A stretch of 64,000 bases of DNA, from the NCBI GenBank assembly GCA_025656675.1, contig JAHXHN010000004.1, forward strand, positions 248,001-312,000. Direction: 5' to 3'. This document shows positions 19,957-27,401 of this stretch, in pieces. The DNA is from Candidatus Thiodiazotropha sp. (ex Codakia rugifera) (lineage in GTDB: Bacteria; Pseudomonadota; Gammaproteobacteria; Chromatiales; Chromatiaceae). How positions within the stretch are numbered: position 1 is the first letter of the stretch; every line of letters starts with the position of its first letter. The notes below the pieces were generated by a model, which worked only from the letters and a program-made list of their open reading frames with translations, did no database searches and was not told the origin of the DNA. Made by a program: the position numbers and the translations under genes.

Positions 19957-21126
19957 TTAATACCAGATAGATAGGTAGGCCTTGATGACATTCGCCGAGA
20001 ATGAGTAAAAAGGTTCCTGGCCTACCACACCTCCACGGGTGATATCACGAAAATCATCATAATCAAAACGGATCAAATCAAGTGAGAAGTTGAAGCTGCC
20101 GCTATCGATAAACTCCCAGCTGGCGGGTTTAAACGCGTAACTGACGCCAAAACCAATGCTGTGACTTTGAAAGCTACTCAACTCCTTGTCACGAGCGAGA
20201 AAATTTTGTTCATCCTGGCGAGTGAAAAGATCACTGTAGAAATCGGCTGCCCCCTGAGTGTAATAGCGGTATCGGACATCGAATACCCAATCCTTCTGTA
20301 ACGGATGGGTATAGGCAAATTCAAGATTGTTTGCGCTGATGCCCCAGGTATCATTGAAATAACGATACTCACCACTCAAGGCGGCACGATAAGGGAGATA
20401 ATATTTCAGACGTAACGCCAACGCGTTACTGGTACGCGTACGAGGATACTTCTCGGGTTGGAGACCAAATCCCTTTTCACTCAATGGATCGAGAAAGCGG
20501 TAAGCCCGATAGGGATTATTCAGAAAGCCCTGATCGGTAATGGTCTCCCAGTCAATACCGAGAATACTCTCTTTAGTCAGAACCTGAGTCACTCCAATGC
20601 GATAATTCTGCCTTTTCACCGACACACCGAAATCGCTGTCACCGTTGCGACTGATATCGTCATTTCCCACTGCATAGCCTAGCGAAACGGTGGTGAGATC
20701 GCCGAACATATCATGGCTGATATTAAAACTGCCGGTCTCTGCCTGGTAGTCGCTTTCATCACTGCTGGTAAATGCAAGACTCATTAAAGTCTTATTGTGC
20801 AGATAGTCCATTGCCAAACTGGTTTCGGTGCGCTCTTCGGTATAGGGGGAAGCGGTACTGACCACATCGACCGAGGCACTTGAGATGGAATCCACATAAT
20901 AATTGGCATTCACAGAAACACTTTGACCAATCGATTTTCGTACCAAAATCGAAGGTCCATCCACTTCGACGCCGCCGCCGTCGTAGCGATGATACATGAC
21001 GTCTGCCCGATCTTCCGGAAGTACTGTGGCATGCAGCCCCATACTGAACAGAAGTAGAAGGTGCAACCAACCACCGGTCCATCCAGTACAGCCCCAAAAA
21101 CAGGGTCTTTGACTAGTTACAGCCAC
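19957..21126 (-). CDS. DUF3570 outer-membrane beta-barrel protein
   Basis: A roughly 389-residue protein with a late hydrophobic signal segment (WLHLLLLFSMGLHA). The body is mature barrel sequence with regular aromatic, amphipathic strands (SVNANYYVDSISSASVDV, FDVRYRYYTQGAADFYSDLF) and ends in IWY. This matches DUF3570. The chosen GTG start overlaps the DUF4266 gene by 14 bases and uses its Gly-codon GGAGG run as ribosome site; a longer start at 21219 is possible. DUF3570 genes commonly accompany DUF4266, thioredoxin-like and ApbE genes (recalled association). Function unknown, presumed outer-membrane pore or exporter. Confidence 0.85.
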   Translation of the reverse strand: MAVTSQRPCFWGCTGWTGGWLHLLLLFSMGLHATVLPEDRADVMYHRYDGGGVEVDGPSILVRKSIGQSVSVNANYYVDSISSASVDVVSTASPYTEERTETSLAMDYLHNKTLMSLAFTSSDESDYQAETGSFNISHDMFGDLTTVSLGYAVGNDDISRNGDSDFGVSVKRQNYRIGVTQVLTKESILGIDWETITDQGFLNNPYRAYRFLDPLSEKGFGLQPEKYPRTRTSNALALRLKYYLPYRAALSGEYRYFNDTWGISANNLEFAYTHPLQKDWVFDVRYRYYTQGAADFYSDLFTRQDEQNFLARDKELSSFQSHSIGFGVSYAFKPASWEFIDSGSFNFSLDLIRFDYDDFRDITRGGVVGQEPFYSFSANVIKAYLSIWY

Positions 21127-21349
21127 AACCACCTCCCCCGCCACCCTCGGCACCACGGGCTGCCTCTCGGGTCTGGTGGACATGATGACGATAGGCACCT
21201 GCCACAGGGTCACGCTCAAAACTCATAATCGGGTCTGCCAGATGTGCCCGCTCATAGGGTTGCACCCAAGGTTCGATACTGCACCCAGTGCCTGCCATAA
21301 GCAGCATACAAGAGAGAAACAGCCTGGTTTTTGAATGAGGTAGGTTCAT
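21113..21349 (-). CDS. DUF4266 mini-lipoprotein with Gly-rich CGCN tail
   Basis: A 78-residue exported protein. The signal has a lipobox-like end (LMAGTGC, Cys about residue 23), then a short conserved core (ERAHLADPIMSFERDPV...HVHQTREAARG) and a run of glycines ending GGGGCGCN. The core and CGCN end match DUF4266. The mature protein is only about 55 residues, with two cysteines at the extreme C-terminus beside a His-containing core. It lies 11 bases after the TlpA-like gene. It could be a metal- or flavin-carrying peptide or a substrate matured by its neighbours; nothing in the sequence settles this. Confidence 0.88.
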   Translation of the reverse strand: MNLPHSKTRLFLSCMLLMAGTGCSIEPWVQPYERAHLADPIMSFERDPVAGAYRHHVHQTREAARGAEGGGGGGCGCN

Positions 21350-21360
21350 AAAACTGTTGA

Positions 21361-21876
21361 TTACTCGCGTAGTAATGCCCGAATCTGCTGTTGATAATCC
21401 TCTTCATATCCAGGCTTGTAGCCCTTGTGCAGATGGCGCACTTGACCGTCACGGTCGACCATGAAGGTACTTGGCATAGCTTTGACCTGGTACTGCTTGC
21501 TCACTTGGCTTTGGTCATCGAAGAGGATCGGAAAGCTGACCGTTACATTGCCCAGCATCTTGTCAGCCGCTGTATGATCTTCATCCACATTGACACCCAG
21601 CAGTGTAAAGCCCATGGATTGATATCGTTGATATAACTGTTCCAGTAACGGCATCTCTTGCCGACAGGGTCCACACCATGAGGCCCAGAAGTTGATCATT
21701 ACAACCTGTCCGCGCAATTCGCTTAGCTTGATGTTCTCACCGCTCCGGCTCTTGAGTGTAAAATCAGGGGCCGCTTGTGTTGAACTGGCAGCAATAACCT
21801 GTCCACTGAAAAACAACATCAGTCCGACCACCAGAGCTCGTTTCAATGGCAGTTTAATTTGGCATATTCTCAACAT
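21361..21876 (-). CDS. TlpA-like periplasmic thioredoxin
   Basis: A 171-residue thioredoxin-fold protein with a signal peptide (residues about 1-30) and the active site FWASWCGPCRQEMPLL. The cis-Pro motif is AMPSTFMVD. This fits a periplasmic disulfide reductase of the TlpA/ResA/CcmG type. Placed directly before the DUF4266 gene, it likely keeps the CGC cysteines of that lipoprotein, or haem-binding cysteines of nearby cytochromes, reduced (inference). Confidence 0.92.
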   Translation of the reverse strand: MLRICQIKLPLKRALVVGLMLFFSGQVIAASSTQAAPDFTLKSRSGENIKLSELRGQVVMINFWASWCGPCRQEMPLLEQLYQRYQSMGFTLLGVNVDEDHTAADKMLGNVTVSFPILFDDQSQVSKQYQVKAMPSTFMVDRDGQVRHLHKGYKPGYEEDYQQQIRALLRE

Positions 21877-21886
21877 CTCTATTCCC

Positions 21887-22549
21887 TCAAAAGAAAAAGG
21901 TCAGACTGCCATGCAGTTCAAAGTTATGAGTAGTCTTTGTCTCACCCAGCAAATCCGACTCGAACATGTGATCCCTGGCATCGAGATGCAGGGTCAGCCA
22001 GTCACTGATCAATAGACGATAACCTGCTCCCAGATTGACAGTGAACTCATCGTCACCGGCAAATCGAGTGCTACCAATCCCTGCAATCAGATAGAACTGG
22101 CTGTTGTAGGCATACTTGCCGCCTAGAAAGACCTCTCCCGGGAGAATGTTGTACCCGGCAGACAGGTTGTAGTAGGTGAGCTTGCGATCATCATCGGTTA
22201 ACAGTTGCACATCACCACCAAGCAGTTCAAAGCTGGTCTCATTGGCTTCACTGGTACCAATTGCAGCCTCCAGGAAGATAGACTCCGTACCATGATAGGC
22301 AAGCCGAGCCCCGTAAACTGCGCTAGTACCGAAATCCTCAATGGTCATGAGCCCCGCGTAGACGCCTACCTCGAAATCCTCTGAATCGATCTCAGGTTCC
22401 TCAATTTCACGTCGAGCAATCTCCGGTTCTATCAGTAGCTCCTCACGCAGGTTGTCACCAAGGGGCTCAGCCGCCTTGCAAGGCAACAGCACCAGAGATC
22501 CCAGCAGCGTTGCTGTACTCAGAAAAAGAAACCGAGTCCGATTTTCCAC
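21887..22549 (-). CDS. Outer-membrane beta-barrel protein
   Basis: A 220-residue protein with a signal peptide and an acidic linker (EPEIARREIEEPEIDSEDF), then an eight-strand-sized barrel ending FELHGSLTFFF. It resembles small barrels found with Agl/AgmX-type systems, though this is a recalled association. It overlaps the upstream SH3-barrel gene by 31 bases and lies 11 bases before the TlpA-like gene, so translation is probably coupled. Confidence 0.75.
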   Translation of the reverse strand: MENRTRFLFLSTATLLGSLVLLPCKAAEPLGDNLREELLIEPEIARREIEEPEIDSEDFEVGVYAGLMTIEDFGTSAVYGARLAYHGTESIFLEAAIGTSEANETSFELLGGDVQLLTDDDRKLTYYNLSAGYNILPGEVFLGGKYAYNSQFYLIAGIGSTRFAGDDEFTVNLGAGYRLLISDWLTLHLDARDHMFESDLLGETKTTHNFELHGSLTFFF

Positions 22550-23274
22550 TGGTCAAATTCCTCATTATCATCACGACTGGTAAAAACGGCGTAGTGGCGG
22601 AACTCCCCACGCATGAAAAAACGCCTTGTCAGATAGACTCGCAAACCTACCCCGACATGGGCAGTAGAGTCAGTACGATCCTCTGTCTGCACTAAGGTGG
22701 CATTCGGTTTGGTGCGGATGATACCGCTCCCAAGGGTAAAAAAAGGACTATAGGTCCACTCTGGAAAGGGTTGCGACAGTAGATTGATATCAATCAGATA
22801 CTCACTGGAAAAATCACCCAGAGCCTGTGAAAAACTGATCTCGGTGGAGAGGTTCTCATTGAATGAATAACCACCATATAGACCCAGTAAAGCAGCCCCT
22901 TCCATCTCTCCACCATAGAAACTGAATTCCCATTTGCGCTCTCGGAAATCATCCTGAGTATAAGAGACCAGTCGCAGTGGCTCTCTGTCTTCGGTACGAG
23001 TCTGGCGCATTTGATCGATGATAACCCAACCCAGTCGGCCACGGCGGGTATGGACCTGAAACCAGTCAGTACGACGCTTGCGGATCTCGACCCACTCCCC
23101 CCGCTCCACTACAAAGTCAATTGGATAGGAGCTTCCTGGACCTGTATGCATCTCAATATAAGGAGCTGTTACCTGAATGCGCCGATAATCATCATCTGCG
23201 TAACAGATTACAGGTAATAGCCAAACCAATATCCAGCTTGTATAGAGGAACCACTTTAACCTAAGAAGTCTCAA
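22519..23274 (-). CDS. SH3-domain outer-membrane beta-barrel protein
   Basis: A 251-residue exported protein. The signal peptide is followed by a bacterial SH3 domain (about 30-90: PYIEMHTGPGSSYPIDFVVERG, then GRLGWVIIDQM) and then a barrel of about 150 residues ending WKIGLGFFF. The SH3 domain suggests peptidoglycan or protein contact in the periplasm while the barrel sits in the outer membrane. It begins two bases after the HzsA-related gene ends. Confidence 0.8.
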   Translation of the reverse strand: MRLLRLKWFLYTSWILVWLLPVICYADDDYRRIQVTAPYIEMHTGPGSSYPIDFVVERGEWVEIRKRRTDWFQVHTRRGRLGWVIIDQMRQTRTEDREPLRLVSYTQDDFRERKWEFSFYGGEMEGAALLGLYGGYSFNENLSTEISFSQALGDFSSEYLIDINLLSQPFPEWTYSPFFTLGSGIIRTKPNATLVQTEDRTDSTAHVGVGLRVYLTRRFFMRGEFRHYAVFTSRDDNEEFDQWKIGLGFFF

Positions 23275-23276
23275 GC

Positions 23277-25916
23277 TTACTCATCCAGGGGGGCAATAAA
23301 GGGATCATTGTAATACTGTGCACCGATATCGAGCCATTCGGAAAGCAGTTTTTTTTCTGCATCACTCAGGTAGCCAGAATGGGAGCCGCCCGTATCAAAC
23401 ATTTCCAGAAAACGGCTGTTATTGGCAGAGCCGGCCATCATTGAAGCCCCTCCCGGTACAGGTACAGGTACATCAGGAAGTGGTACTGGATTTCCGTCTC
23501 CATCCAGGACCAGTTCACCGTTTTCATCTGTTTCAAAGAGCTGATTACCATTTGCATCCACTGCAGGTACCAGGACATCGACCAGGATACCATCCACAAC
23601 CTCCTGCAGATTGTCGGTAAACAGCAGCTCCCGGTAAGCGGCAAAATGCTCTGGATCATCTTCGGAAGGACCGTCACTGAGATCCAACTGGGCATCCGGT
23701 ACCACAGTCACACCAGCATCATCACTAGCGTGGCAAAGGATACAAGTATGGTCATCGATCTGAGTATCAGTAGCATCAAACACTGGCCGCGGCAGACTCC
23801 ATAATGGATGAATATGCTGCTCGTAATGAATGATGGCACGACAGAGTTCATTCCAGTTGGATGTGCAAAGAGCATCATTCAAGGGAGAGGCGCTATCCAG
23901 GTCAACATAGCGATAGCTGAATGCCTCATCAATCGCGCTTGTTGCAGGATCCGTCCAGACGTCACTGAAGAGCAGATCCATACTAGGATCACAAGCAGCT
24001 GCATTGCATTGCAATCTGTTTCGTGTCTGTGCCATGGTCTCACCCGTATCGCCCCACAGCTCAGGATTCGCGTTTGGAAAAGGTTGACCTGTCTCGGTGT
24101 TGCCACTGTTGATGCTGGGTGGCGCTGCACTCAGGCGACCATGTGCAAGGGGATTATCGGCCTCATGACAACCACTGCACTCAACCACTTCACCCGGCCG
24201 AAATTGCAACCAGAAACCATGGTCTTGCCCGGTACGTCTACCATTAGCATCCAGTATACTGAAGCTGACAGGTACATTCGCCGGCACCTTAACCTGCACC
24301 GACCCATCGGGCTCGATGGGCGCATAACCGATCACCTCACGCATACCAAACTGGGCGGTCCTTCCGAATGCGCTGGATGAAAATTCAAGCACATCATCGT
24401 CCGGTATCGTGACCTGCTTGATCAGGCGAAGAAATCGTGCAGGACGATCATCTGCTCTTGTCTGTGCCGGATCAGCCAGGGTTGCTATATCGGGATCAGC
24501 CCTATCAACACCGTCCAGATCATAAACGCTTCGGATGTGCAAAAGACCGGCCTTGTCAGCCACAAGTGAAGGATCGAGATCGATACCCGCTGTCTTATCG
24601 TGGCGGATAATCGGCAGTGAACGCCCTACAGCCACGACTACATCAGTGTAGATAATGCCCTCTTGCGGTTTTACGATCGGCTGCTGGGTCTGTTCCGCCC
24701 CGTCATAAACAAACAAACTATAGAGTGGCGGTGCGGGCTCAGCATCAGGATTGGCCAGACGTTCCTCGGTACAGGGAACAATGCGTTCCTGTTCCAGTAA
24801 TCGACACTGATTCCAACTGATCAACAACCTGTCAGTACCGTCAAACAATGGGTAAGCACTGCGCAGCTGCCCTCCCCTGGAGAGGCTGCCGTCAGTAGTG
24901 ATCTGATGTACCGTTGCACGACTCTGTGCAGGTCCGGTTAGTCCCAGGTTGTCCCATGTGGGCTGTTCATTATCGACAAAATTGCTGCTATCAATAAGGG
25001 TTAGATCGCCACCCTCATCCGTACCATCCACAGGTAGTAACAAGGCCATGATGCGACCATCCGGCATCTCCTGTGGTCGCATGAACTGCACCGTGCTTCC
25101 CGATGTCCCGGTTTCATGACTATTCAAACCATATAACAACTCCATCTCCGTCCCATCAGGATTCATACGGTAGAGATGGATAGCATTGTTGCCATCTGAA
25201 TTATCCCATCGACTGAATACTATCTGACCGTTGGTGAGTACGCTCGGAGTGAAATCGTGGCTACGATTAAATGAAATCTGGGTGATATTGCTACCGTCAT
25301 CATTCATGACATGCAGCACCATGGCCGGCTCGTTAACAGCGCGTTCGATGGCTAAATATTGAGGCTTGCCCTCATCCAGCAGACGTGCCTTGGCAAGACG
25401 CTGACGGGTGGAAGAGAAGACAATGCGTCCATCGGGTAGATAGTGGGGAAAGCGATCATGGCCATCTTCCGCGGTAATATCCGAAACGATGATTCGTCTG
25501 ATCGCGCGGGAGGGAATATCGTACTCCCAGATATTCCATGTCGGTTGATCTTCAGGTTCAGCATCTTCAATCAGTGCCAAACGAAGAGAGAACAGTAACT
25601 TCATACCATCAAATGAGACAGAGACATCCCTGACATCACCGAGACCACCCGTCACTGAGCCAGTGAGGTTGATCTCATCCGCACTCCCAGCGGCGAAATC
25701 CTTCAGATAGAGATCACCACCCGCTTCAGTGGCCTGACTTACCCTGATATCCGTGTTGCTCATCTCCGTGACAGGGCGTTTAACATACGCAACAGGATAG
25801 TCGACCACGACAGGATCCTGCTCCTGGCTGCTCCCTCCACCGCATCCCAACAGGGTAAGGAATAACAGGACCGCACAGACATCTATCAGGATAGTCACGC
25901 GAATAGCAGATTTCAT
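23277..25916 (-). CDS. HzsA-related dihaem c-type lipoprotein with beta-propeller
   Basis: An 879-residue lipoprotein using the ATG at 25916, which gives a lipobox (LTLLGCGGGSS). The first two thirds carry TolB/PD40-like propeller repeats (SFDGMKLLFSL, LPDGRIVFSSTRQ, LTNGQIVFSRWD). Two haem sites follow: CSGCH near residue 580 and CILCH near residue 724. This layout matches proteins annotated as related to the hydrazine synthase alpha subunit, but that does not imply hydrazine chemistry, and no anammox genes are present. It is probably a surface or periplasmic electron-transfer protein. It heads the six-gene minus-strand operon. Confidence 0.8.
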   Translation of the reverse strand: MKSAIRVTILIDVCAVLLFLTLLGCGGGSSQEQDPVVVDYPVAYVKRPVTEMSNTDIRVSQATEAGGDLYLKDFAAGSADEINLTGSVTGGLGDVRDVSVSFDGMKLLFSLRLALIEDAEPEDQPTWNIWEYDIPSRAIRRIIVSDITAEDGHDRFPHYLPDGRIVFSSTRQRLAKARLLDEGKPQYLAIERAVNEPAMVLHVMNDDGSNITQISFNRSHDFTPSVLTNGQIVFSRWDNSDGNNAIHLYRMNPDGTEMELLYGLNSHETGTSGSTVQFMRPQEMPDGRIMALLLPVDGTDEGGDLTLIDSSNFVDNEQPTWDNLGLTGPAQSRATVHQITTDGSLSRGGQLRSAYPLFDGTDRLLISWNQCRLLEQERIVPCTEERLANPDAEPAPPLYSLFVYDGAEQTQQPIVKPQEGIIYTDVVVAVGRSLPIIRHDKTAGIDLDPSLVADKAGLLHIRSVYDLDGVDRADPDIATLADPAQTRADDRPARFLRLIKQVTIPDDDVLEFSSSAFGRTAQFGMREVIGYAPIEPDGSVQVKVPANVPVSFSILDANGRRTGQDHGFWLQFRPGEVVECSGCHEADNPLAHGRLSAAPPSINSGNTETGQPFPNANPELWGDTGETMAQTRNRLQCNAAACDPSMDLLFSDVWTDPATSAIDEAFSYRYVDLDSASPLNDALCTSNWNELCRAIIHYEQHIHPLWSLPRPVFDATDTQIDDHTCILCHASDDAGVTVVPDAQLDLSDGPSEDDPEHFAAYRELLFTDNLQEVVDGILVDVLVPAVDANGNQLFETDENGELVLDGDGNPVPLPDVPVPVPGGASMMAGSANNSRFLEMFDTGGSHSGYLSDAEKKLLSEWLDIGAQYYNDPFIAPLDE

Positions 25917-26203
25917 CGGTAGATAGGTTCCCCGCAGAGCCGATAGTACAGTCACGAGTTGAGCTGCATAGACAGACTTAAATATCACTATCGTCTAGTA
26001 AAATCATGGACTTGAGAGTCTACCTTAACGAAGAGGCCAATCAGTGCACGAGTTCACAACCTGAAAAAACAAAAGTCTCGTATTCGCCACTTAGCATTGA
26101 CAAAAAAAACGACTGATATAGATAGAGAGGGGAAACTATCGCATATTCATTCGAGGCTAACCTTCATGCCTCGTGAACAGACGGCTTCAGGGGCGCATTC
26201 ATC

Positions 26204-27397
26204 ATGTCAGGACAGTGTCAATCCAACTATCCACTATCACGTTCTGGTTTCCTGGTACTGCTGATGACGCTGACATCACTGTTTCTTCATGCTGCAAGTG
26301 CCACAGCAGGACCACGCGAACAGGCTCAGCGAATTCATGATCGGATTGCCGGTGTACCACCGAGTGCTGCCATCCTCACCCAGATGGTCAGCGAGATAGC
26401 GGATAACAACGATCCACTGGCAGCTGCCATGCTTGCGACGGAACATCCTGACTTTTACAACGTCACCATAAAGAACTGGGCGACTCCCTGGACAAATGAG
26501 GACCAAACACCCTTTGCCCCTTTGAATGACTACTCAGCCACAGTCATCGGTATGGTGCGCGATGATGTACCGTTTAATCAATTACTCTCTGCCGATATCC
26601 TTTACATAGGCAGCAATTCACCTGCCTACTCAAACAACAACAACGATCACTACGAAACGATGGAGAACCAGGGAGTAAACCTCAAGGATGATCTTCAAAG
26701 AACAACCCAATCGAGTGTAACCGGTCTTCCGGTAGAAGGAACCGCCGGCATCATCTCCACCCGGGCTGCTGCAAGGGCCTTCTTTATCGATGGCACTAAC
26801 CGAGCCATGTTCCGTTTTACGATGCTCAATCATCTGTGTAAGGATCTTGAACTAATCAAAGATCCGACACGCTCCAGCGACCGGGTACGCCAGGATGCCA
26901 CACGTAGTCCCGGTGGTGATAGCCGGGTGTTTTTCAATAACTGTGTGGGATGTCATGCCGGCATGGAGCCTTTGACACAGGCCTATGCCTACTACAACTA
27001 TGAGTACACCGACGATCAAGAAGCCGGCAGACTAAGCTACACGCCCGGTACCGTCCAACCCAAGTACCTCATCAATAGCAGTGTCTTCAAAGATGGTTAT
27101 GCCACCCCGGACGACAGCTGGGATAACTACTGGCGAGAAGGCCCCAACTCCCTCCTTGGCTGGGACCCTAGCCTGCCGGGCTCGGGGATGGGCGCCAAAT
27201 CGATGGGCGAGGAGTTGGCCAACAGTCACGCCTTTGCCGAATGCCAGGTCAGCAAGGCCTTCCAGGCGGTCTGTCTACGCTCACCGGTGGATAGCCCTGA
27301 CCGTACTCGTATCGCTGAGATCACAAATAACTTTAAAACCGGCTACAACATGAAGCGCGTGTTTGCTGAAGCGGCCGTCTATTGTGCAGGGGATTGA
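26204..27397 (+). CDS. Exported monohaem c-type protein, function unknown
   Basis: A 397-residue protein with a signal peptide (hydrophobic core near residues 15-35, ending SATAG). One haem-binding motif, CVGCH, lies near residue 247. The family is not one I can name, but it recurs beside the next two genes in marine Gammaproteobacteria as far as I recall. It is divergent from the HzsA-related gene across a 287-base region that holds both promoters but no gene. The next gene starts within a few bases of its stop. Confidence 0.75.
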   Translation: MSGQCQSNYPLSRSGFLVLLMTLTSLFLHAASATAGPREQAQRIHDRIAGVPPSAAILTQMVSEIADNNDPLAAAMLATEHPDFYNVTIKNWATPWTNEDQTPFAPLNDYSATVIGMVRDDVPFNQLLSADILYIGSNSPAYSNNNNDHYETMENQGVNLKDDLQRTTQSSVTGLPVEGTAGIISTRAAARAFFIDGTNRAMFRFTMLNHLCKDLELIKDPTRSSDRVRQDATRSPGGDSRVFFNNCVGCHAGMEPLTQAYAYYNYEYTDDQEAGRLSYTPGTVQPKYLINSSVFKDGYATPDDSWDNYWREGPNSLLGWDPSLPGSGMGAKSMGEELANSHAFAECQVSKAFQAVCLRSPVDSPDRTRIAEITNNFKTGYNMKRVFAEAAVYCAGD

Positions 27398-27401
27398 GCC
27401 A

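Noticed and set aside
23277-25916. True hydrazine synthase subunit
   Set aside because: Only overall layout agrees; no other anammox genes, and the gene is inside a barrel/thioredoxin operon.
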